DNA of 10,087 bases from an uncultured Eubacteriales bacterium (GTDB lineage: Bacteria; Bacillota; Clostridia; Peptostreptococcales; Anaerovoracaceae): contig URWB01000091.1 in the NCBI GenBank assembly GCA_900551415.1, positions 1 through 10,087 on the forward strand. The letters are read 5' to 3'. The position numbers and the translations under genes were made by a program. The stretch's first letter is position 1, and each line of letters starts with the position of its first letter. The notes under the pieces are model-generated. The model was given only the letters and a program-made list of their open reading frames with translations, was not told the origin of the DNA and did not search any database. Shown one piece after another: positions 6,589 through 10,087 of the stretch.

Positions 6589-6966
6589 ATGATACTCATC
6601 TTCGGCGGCGCCTTTCAGGGCAAACTGGACTACGCGAGAAAACATTGGAATTTCAATGAGGACGATATTTTTTACTGTGATGACAGTCTGGCCATTGATC
6701 TTTCTAAAAAGGTTATTTACGGACTGGAGAAATTTTGCTTTGCCTGTGTCTGTGAAGACGCGGACGCGAAAGGCGTTCTCAAAATGTACGATGAACCACT
6801 GACTGACAAGATCATCATCATGGACGATGTTTCCCAGGGCGTCGTTCCCATCGACACCGATCGCAGAGCATGGCGCGAAGATGTCGGCAGAACGATGCTC
6901 TGGCTCGCCAAGGAAGCTGATGAGGTGCATCGCGTGTTCTGCGGTCTCGGTCAACGCATCAAATAA
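6589..6966 (+). CDS. Second, short CobU-like protein with canonical C-terminal motif
   Basis: A 125-residue protein whose last 50 residues look like the C-terminal third of CobU: IIIMDDVSQGVVPIDTDRR at 75-93 matches the NEVG-x-GIVP...R motif, REDVGRTMLWLAKEADEV at 96-113 matches the following helix, and the end (VFCGLGQRIK) matches the family's terminal G-x-x-x-x-x-K. The N-terminus keeps a P-loop-like FGGAFQGKLDYA at 5-16, but the Ser/Thr expected after the Lys is Leu13. The central region with the guanylylated histidine is absent and the protein is about 60 residues shorter than CobU. AAGGAG lies 6 nt upstream of the ATG. A 90-nt gap separates it from cobS. It may act with the 4939-5496 product, have one of the two activities alone, or be regulatory; the sequence does not decide. 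Confidence 0.78.
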   Translation: MILIFGGAFQGKLDYARKHWNFNEDDIFYCDDSLAIDLSKKVIYGLEKFCFACVCEDADAKGVLKMYDEPLTDKIIIMDDVSQGVVPIDTDRRAWREDVGRTMLWLAKEADEVHRVFCGLGQRIK

Positions 6967-7057
6967 TTCCCGCAAGCAGGCGTCACGCCGGCAATGAAGC
7001 AATGACCCTTTGCGGCAGCATCGCGTAAATCACACAAAGCGCGTAAACGGAGGCAAT

Positions 7058-7693
7058 ATGAATTCTTATATACACTTGATCCGGCATGGCATCACCGCCG
7101 GAAATGAAAACCGCTGGTACTACGGGCGCATGGATATCCCGCTGACGGCACGCGGCATCGCACAGCTCGAAAAGCTGCGCGCGGACGGCATCTACCCGAA
7201 TGTCCAAAACGCGGACTGCTACACATCCGGCATGCTGCGTACCGAGCAGACCTTTCAGACGATCTACGGCGACCTACCGCACAAAACGCTGCCGTTACTG
7301 CGCGAAATGAACTTCGGCGCGTGGGAAGGCATGTCCTTTGAAGAAATCGAGCAGGACACCGCGCACAAGGCAGCATTCGACGATTGGATGCGCGTCACCG
7401 ATGGCTCCTTTGCTTTCCCGGAAGGCGGCGATTCTGTCAACAGCTTTTATGCCCGCGTTCGCGGCGGTCTTGCCGAGCTCGAGGGTCTGCACCGTCTCAA
7501 AGAGCTTTCGTGCCGTCACAACGGAAACGACGCAGTCTCCCTCGTGGTCTGCCACGGCGGCGTCATCGCTGCCGCGATGGAACACTACTTCCCCGGAGAG
7601 CGTGAAAACTTCTGGCAGTGGATCCCCGATCCCGGCCATGGCTATACCATCAGCTTTGCGGCCGGCAAAGCGATTCGCGACCGGGCATTCTAA
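7058..7693 (+). CDS. cobC: Histidine phosphatase, probable alpha-ribazole phosphatase
   Basis: A 211-residue member of the histidine phosphatase (phosphoglycerate mutase-like) superfamily. The RHG motif is at 9-11 (HLIRHGITAGN), so His10 is the expected phospho-acceptor. Arg61 (SGMLRTEQT), Glu83 (LLREMNFGAWEG) and His166 (VVCHGGVIAAAM) complete the usual catalytic set. Within a cobT-cobU-cobS operon the most likely substrate is alpha-ribazole 5'-phosphate or adenosylcobalamin 5'-phosphate, the CobC reaction; the family alone would not fix the substrate. Start choice: the frame reaches back to 7010, but the ATG at 7058 has GGAGG (7049-7053) at good spacing and begins the family fold directly. 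It is the last gene of the operon, with a strong terminator beginning 17 nt after the stop. Confidence 0.88.
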   Translation: MNSYIHLIRHGITAGNENRWYYGRMDIPLTARGIAQLEKLRADGIYPNVQNADCYTSGMLRTEQTFQTIYGDLPHKTLPLLREMNFGAWEGMSFEEIEQDTAHKAAFDDWMRVTDGSFAFPEGGDSVNSFYARVRGGLAELEGLHRLKELSCRHNGNDAVSLVVCHGGVIAAAMEHYFPGERENFWQWIPDPGHGYTISFAAGKAIRDRAF

Positions 7694-7710
7694 TCGCGAA
7701 AACTGCCGCC

Positions 7711-7752
7711 AAAAAATCCCCGCGGTCTCCTTGCCCTCCGCGGGGATTTTTT
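7711..7752. terminator. Bidirectional intrinsic terminator between cobC and the lipoprotein gene
   Basis: A perfect 15-bp inverted repeat: AAAAAATCCCCGCGG (7711-7725), a 12-nt loop, and CCGCGGGGATTTTTT (7738-7752). The GC-rich core is followed by six T on the plus strand and, because the left arm begins with six A, also by a U run on the minus transcript. It ends the cobalamin operon and serves the converging lipoprotein gene, whose stop is at 7786. Confidence 0.92.
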
Positions 7753-7785
7753 ATGATACAGGAAATATCACTGCGCAATCTTTCA

Positions 7786-8805
7786 TCATTTGATTTTGAA
7801 CGACACAATCGTCTTGAGCCCGTTGATGTCGGTGACGACCAGCTTGTAGCTTCCTTTTTTGCTGATCTTCTTACCGCTGCTGATCTTCTTGCCGTTCAGC
7901 GTTGCCTTGGCGATGCCGCAGTTGTCTTTGAACTTGACAACTTTCGCACCGATATAGGTTTTACCGTTCTTCACGCCGCTCACCGTCGGCTTTTTGGTGT
8001 CCTTGATGGTGAAGGTCTTGACCGCTTCGTTTCCGTAATAATCCTTTGCCGTTACGGTATACGTCCCGTTCTTTTTCAAGGTTTGTGTCAAATCAAAGCT
8101 GACCGCCGCGGCGCTGCCCTTCTGATAGGCTGCTTCTGCGATGCCGCTCGCATCGTTGACCTTGATGGTGATTGGCTTATTGTACACCTGATTCTTTGTG
8201 ACACCGCTGATGGTCGGCGCAGTTTTCTCTTTAGCCGTCGATACCATGAACTCCACGGGATTCACAAAATCCGCGGTATGCATCGTAAACGTCGCGGTAT
8301 TGCCGTCCGCGCCGATCGTGCCTTTGCTGCTGACAGCCTCAATCTTGCTCGGCATCTGGATATGCAGCGTCGCGGTCAGCATGGCATCCAGATCCATATT
8401 CTTTTGGCTGTAAACCGCCTTAGCCTCTTCATATTCCGCCTGCGTCATCGTCGCACCCAAACAGAAACGAATGCTGTTTTCTGTGACGATCACATTCTGA
8501 TAGCTTTCCGCCAGCGCCTTTTTTAATTCCTCCAAAGAAGCAAAGGTCGTTTCTTCCTTGATCTGATAATATTCCTCTCCGTCCTTCGTGACGACCGTCG
8601 GTGTTTCATCTCCGAACAAGTTGGCCTCCTGACCTATACCCATCTCCTTCACGATCTCATCATAAGCGGATTTTTTTACTTCCAGCAATGTCGTGCTGCT
8701 GCCGGAGCCATCCGCGTTCAGCACCAGTGTATCCTCGCTGCGCATGCAGCCCGCCATCGTAAAAATCAGTGCCAGCGTCAGCACCAGCATCCATAGTTTT
8801 TTCAT
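7786..8805 (-). CDS. Lipoprotein with two C-terminal Ig-like repeats
   Basis: A 339-residue predicted lipoprotein. The signal peptide is KK followed by a hydrophobic stretch (4-16) and a lipobox TMAGC at 16-20, so Cys20 would be lipidated and the protein anchored on the outer face of the membrane. Residues 25-190 form one domain beginning DTLVLNADGSGSSTTLLEV, resembling the start of LppM/DUF3153-type lipoproteins, with low confidence. Residues 195-269 and 271-339 are two related beta-rich Ig-like modules; both open with (A/K)PT(I/V)SGV, carry a D/N-x-(S/C)GIA motif in the middle and end in a TxxD(Y/I)xG strand. No C-terminal membrane anchor or sortase signal is seen. AAAGGAG precedes the ATG. 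The gene is monocistronic between its own promoter and the shared terminator. No enzymatic motif is recognised; a binding or envelope role is inference. Confidence 0.85.
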   Translation of the reverse strand: MKKLWMLVLTLALIFTMAGCMRSEDTLVLNADGSGSSTTLLEVKKSAYDEIVKEMGIGQEANLFGDETPTVVTKDGEEYYQIKEETTFASLEELKKALAESYQNVIVTENSIRFCLGATMTQAEYEEAKAVYSQKNMDLDAMLTATLHIQMPSKIEAVSSKGTIGADGNTATFTMHTADFVNPVEFMVSTAKEKTAPTISGVTKNQVYNKPITIKVNDASGIAEAAYQKGSAAAVSFDLTQTLKKNGTYTVTAKDYYGNEAVKTFTIKDTKKPTVSGVKNGKTYIGAKVVKFKDNCGIAKATLNGKKISSGKKISKKGSYKLVVTDINGLKTIVSFKIK

Positions 8806-8843
8806 TTTTACATTCTCCTTTCATCTTTCTTTTTTACTCCTCG

Positions 8844-8852
8844 ATTTTATCA
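8844..8852 (-). promoter_or_regulatory. Likely -10 region of the lipoprotein gene
   Basis: On the minus strand TG-A-TAAAAT (plus 8844-8852) reads as an extended -10, about 40 nt upstream of the ATG at 8805. No convincing -35 lies 16-18 nt further up. The call rests on position and the extended -10 alone. Confidence 0.4.
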
Positions 8853-8906
8853 CATCGCGAGACAAAAGGGAACGGTTTTCGGTGCTTTTCCTGCAAGTTT
8901 CCATAA

Positions 8907-8918
8907 GCGCGATCGCGC
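8907..8918. other. Perfect 12-bp palindrome GCGCGATCGCGC in the 200-nt gap 8806-9005
   Basis: The gap between the lipoprotein gene and the membrane-protein gene holds the lipoprotein promoter, this fully self-complementary 12-mer, and otherwise no ORF or terminator with a U run. The palindrome lies about 55 nt upstream of the -10, so a protein-binding site is conceivable, but a single GC-rich palindrome is weak evidence. Confidence 0.3.
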
Positions 8919-9005
8919 AAACCCTACCGTTTTCTGCTTGAAGTTTGGCAAGGCTTTATTCTGCTTACCCGTTCTTTCGGACTTTTCTCCCGTCCCGGCG
9001 CAATC

Positions 9006-9410
9006 TCAATACTTGCGTTTGAGAACGAGCCAGCAGATCCAGTACAAGATCATCAGCAGGCAGACCGCGATGCTGCAAAAATAGCTGATATCATCCATGC
9101 CGGCAATTTTGAAGGCGATTGCAGCAGCGGCTCCGGTCAGCACACTCAGATAGCCTGCCCATGCCCACGCTTTGTTTGCGATAAAACGATTGCGTTCATC
9201 GTACGTCTGTGTATCGAACTTCTCTTTATATTCCGGATTGTTGCGGTAGTGTGCCCAGCGAATCGTCTGCACGATACCGACGCCGATCAGCGCACCGCCC
9301 ATGCCGCTCCAAAAAGAATCAATCTTCCCAAAGGAGCCTGCCGCAAACAGCGCCGCCCCGACGATGATCCAAAAAATCGACAAATAAATTCTTTTGCTGT
9401 AATCTCTCAT
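9006..9410 (-). CDS. Small four-helix membrane protein paired with an XRE regulator
   Basis: A 134-residue hydrophobic protein with four predicted membrane helices at about 8-27, 33-50, 82-101 and 109-130. They are arranged as two pairs separated by a polar loop (54-80) containing YRNNPEYKEKFDTQTYDERN. A short basic C-terminus (LKRKY) follows. The Tyr/Asp-Glu-Arg-Asn loop is typical of the small membrane proteins of the DUF2178-like kind that are encoded directly after a short Cro/CI-type regulator in Firmicutes; the family assignment is tentative. The ATG overlaps the stop of the regulator by 4 nt (ATGA), and AGGAGG lies 7 nt upstream of it, so the two are translationally coupled. Function unknown; it could sense or modulate the regulator at the membrane, which is inference. 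No terminator with a U run is visible after its stop. Confidence 0.8.
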   Translation of the reverse strand: MRDYSKRIYLSIFWIIVGAALFAAGSFGKIDSFWSGMGGALIGVGIVQTIRWAHYRNNPEYKEKFDTQTYDERNRFIANKAWAWAGYLSVLTGAAAAIAFKIAGMDDISYFCSIAVCLLMILYWICWLVLKRKY

Positions 9411-9610
9411 TTCTCTGCCTCCTCAAAAATAAAAACCTCTTCGATCGTCATGCCGAAGTATTTTGACAGCTTATATGCCAGCTCAATGGATGGATTGTAG
9501 CGTCCGTTTTCGAGTGAGCTGATCGTCTGTCTGGAAACGCCGAGTGCTTTCGCCAGTTCCTCCTGGTTCACACCCCGCGCCTTTCTGATCTCTTCAATTC
9601 TGTTTTTCAT
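9407..9610 (-). CDS. Small XRE-family HTH transcriptional regulator
   Basis: A 67-residue, single-domain Cro/CI-type DNA-binding protein. The helix-turn-helix spans about residues 16-37, with QEELAKALGVSRQTISSLENGR as the classical core pattern (QEELA at 17-21, VSRQTISSLE at 25-34). The tail NPSIELAYKLSKYFGMTIEEVF is typical of YozG-like minimal repressors of Firmicutes. Start choice: the frame can begin at a TTG (9613), but ATG at 9610 is directly preceded by GAGGGAG with 6-nt spacing. It is the first gene of a two-gene operon with the membrane protein. The promoter upstream is bracketed by two palindromes that look like its own operators, so negative autoregulation is likely. Confidence 0.92.
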   Translation of the reverse strand: MKNRIEEIRKARGVNQEELAKALGVSRQTISSLENGRYNPSIELAYKLSKYFGMTIEEVFIFEEAEK

Positions 9611-9666
9611 CAAAATCTCCCTCTCTTTCGCGATTCGGCTCCGGTTTCCGCATCGCTTTCATAAAC

Positions 9667-9682
9667 GTAAAGTATGCTTTAC
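9667..9682. promoter_or_regulatory. Operator 1: palindrome downstream of the transcription start
   Basis: GTAAAG-TATG-CTTTAC is a perfect inverted repeat of two 6-bp arms around 4 nt. It occupies about +3 to +18 relative to the predicted start of the regulator transcript (9684). A second near-identical copy is at 9714-9729, 47 bp away. Its size and position suit a dimer of the small XRE protein encoded at 9610-9407. Confidence 0.7.
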
Positions 9683-9690
9683 ATATCTTC

Positions 9691-9718
9691 ATTATAACAC
9701 TTCTCTGCAGGATGTCAA
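9691..9718 (-). promoter_or_regulatory. Near-consensus promoter of the XRE/membrane-protein operon
   Basis: On the minus strand TTGACA (plus 9713-9718) and TATAAT (plus 9691-9696) are both perfect consensus hexamers with a 16-nt spacer, and TG one base before the -10 adds an extended element. Predicted +1 is about 9684, giving a 5' leader of about 74 nt. So strong a promoter on a regulator gene fits one that is normally held off by its product. Confidence 0.85.
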
Positions 9719-9729
9719 GTAGGCTTTAC
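9714..9729. promoter_or_regulatory. Operator 2: palindrome overlapping the -35 element
   Basis: GTCAAG-TAGG-CTTTAC differs from a perfect palindrome at one arm position, and from operator 1 at two positions. It overlaps five of the six -35 bases, so occupancy would block RNA polymerase. Both copies are followed by AT, giving the shared form GTMAAGTAKGCTTTACAT. Confidence 0.7.
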
Positions 9730-9748
9730 ATTTTTGTGGAAATAATGC

Positions 9749-9892
9749 ATGGGAACTTTCGTGAATAACGCAAAAAACCGTATTTCTGTCTGTAAAATAC
9801 TAAACCCAAAATTTGTATTTTGCGACAAGAAAAAGCGATTACGCATTCGGATGGCTCAATTAGGGATTAATGAAAACAGCAATAATTTTTAA
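9749..9892 (+). CDS. Possible small ORF, 47 codons, basic
   Basis: An ATG at 9749 opens a 47-codon frame ending in TAA at 9892. It encodes a basic, Asn-rich peptide with the segment CDKKKRLRIRMAQLGINENS at 25-44. Only a weak GTGGAA lies upstream as a ribosome site and no promoter with both elements is seen on this strand. The hairpin at 9921-9964 follows 28 nt after the stop and could terminate it. It is AT-rich, unlike the genes to the left. It could equally be chance or the relic of a longer gene; no family is recognised. Confidence 0.2.
   Translation: MGTFVNNAKNRISVCKILNPKFVFCDKKKRLRIRMAQLGINENSNNF
9780..9827. other. Competing AT-rich inverted repeats
   Basis: AAAATAC (9794-9800) can pair with GTATTT on its left (9780-9785) or with GTATTTT on its right (9815-9821). 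The right-hand pairing is extended by TGTC (9787-9790) with GACA (9824-9827) across a small internal loop. The two structures exclude one another. The arms are AT-rich and lie within the possible small ORF, so function is doubtful. Confidence 0.25.
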
Positions 9893-9920
9893 GTGAAGCC
9901 TTCATACGAAACTCAAAATT

Positions 9921-9964
9921 AAATGACCACATTAGAGTCTCGATTTACTCCAGTGTGGTCATTT
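9921..9964. terminator. Terminator-like hairpin A
   Basis: AAATGACCACA (9921-9931) pairs perfectly with TGTGGTCATTT (9954-9964), an 11-bp stem. An inner, imperfect continuation pairs TTAGAGT (9932-9938) with ACTCCAG (9947-9953), closing a GATTT-containing loop. Short T runs follow on both strands, so it could act in either direction. It shares its inner part with hairpin C. Confidence 0.55.
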
Positions 9965-10057
9965 TGTTATCTCAAGTACCGAAATGGTATGTGAGGTTAT
10001 TTTATAGAATATTTTCAATATGCGTGCCTCACTAGAGTATTGATTTACTCTAGCGTG
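9930..10057. repeat. Two copies of a 28-bp hairpin-bearing repeat, period exactly 100 bp
   Basis: Bases 9930-9957 and 10030-10057 agree at 23 of 28 positions without gaps. The match covers both stem arms and the loop (GATTTACTC), which suggests common descent rather than two independently arisen terminators. The window ends 30 nt after the second copy, so whether an array continues is unknown. Confidence 0.6.
9971..9995. other. Hairpin B between the two repeated hairpins
   Basis: CTCAAGTACC (9971-9980) pairs with GGTATGTGAG (9986-9995) around the 5-nt loop GAAAT, with one mismatch and one G-T pair. No U run follows directly. It lies midway between hairpins A and C and is unrelated to them in sequence. 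Confidence 0.4.
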
Positions 10058-10066
10058 ACTTTTTTA
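10029..10066 (+). terminator. Terminator-like hairpin C with T run
   Basis: CTAGAGTA (10032-10039) pairs perfectly with TACTCTAG (10046-10053) around a 6-nt loop. TCA and TGA outside can extend the stem across a 2-nt bulge. A run of seven T (10060-10066) follows on the plus strand, giving the form of an intrinsic terminator. No convincing plus-strand gene lies upstream for it to end. Confidence 0.5.
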
Positions 10067-10087
10067 TTTTGTATGTATGTCTTTTGA

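Noticed and set aside
5512..7002. 496-codon open frame on the minus strand
   Set aside because: It lies wholly antisense to cobS and the short CobU-like gene, is rich in Arg/His/Ala as expected of a GC-rich shadow frame, and has no family motif.
7618..8526. 302-codon open frame on the plus strand
   Set aside because: It is antisense to the lipoprotein gene and crosses the strong terminator at 7711-7752; the lipobox and Ig-like repeats show the minus strand is coding.
9667..9729. Start of a CRISPR array
   Set aside because: Only two copies of a palindrome spanning a promoter; position relative to -35 and +1 explains them as operators.
9921..10066. attC-like integron recombination sites
   Set aside because: The two repeated hairpins lack the conserved integron core triplets and no cassette ORFs or integrase lie between or beside them.

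Overview
The window looks like a chromosomal segment of a Gram-positive anaerobe of the Clostridia, probably an Oscillospirales or Butyricicoccus-like gut bacterium. This placement is inferred from Firmicutes-type Shine-Dalgarno sequences, the B. subtilis-like Xpt, a lipoprotein with a typical lipobox, the moderately high GC of the genes, and an XRE/membrane-protein pair of a kind common in Firmicutes. No rRNA, tRNA, transposase or CRISPR array is visible.

Layout. (1) 2-700 (+) is the C-terminal part of an AAA ATPase with a DUF4143 domain, cut by the window edge. It converges, with only 2 nt between, on (2) a minus-strand run at 2838-703: an EamA/DMT transporter, an HD-domain protein and xanthine phosphoribosyltransferase (xpt). 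(3) A 138-nt divergent intergenic region (2839-2976) carries a promoter for each direction; the plus-strand one appears to start transcription exactly on the ATG. (4) 2977-7693 (+) is a tightly packed cobalamin nucleotide-loop operon: a xylose-isomerase-like TIM-barrel protein, cobT, a CobU-like kinase/guanylyltransferase, cobS with an unusual Ala-rich insert, a second short CobU-like protein, and cobC. It closes at a 15-bp-stem bidirectional terminator. (5) 8805-7786 (-) is a lipoprotein with two Ig-like repeats. (6) 9610-9006 (-) is an XRE-type repressor overlapping a four-helix membrane protein; the pair is driven by a near-consensus promoter bracketed by two copies of a palindromic operator. 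(7) 9740-10087 is AT-rich and nearly gene-free. It holds one possible 47-codon ORF and three hairpins, two of which are copies of one another placed exactly 100 bp apart.

Working together. CobU makes adenosylcobinamide-GDP, CobT makes alpha-ribazole phosphate, CobS joins them and CobC removes the phosphate, so the operon can attach a lower ligand to salvaged cobinamide. No corrin-ring genes are present. The odd points are the two complementary half-canonical CobU proteins, the TIM-barrel protein that opens the operon, the CobS insert, and the absence of a recognisable cobalamin riboswitch.

All functional calls rest on motif recognition by eye; no database search was run.
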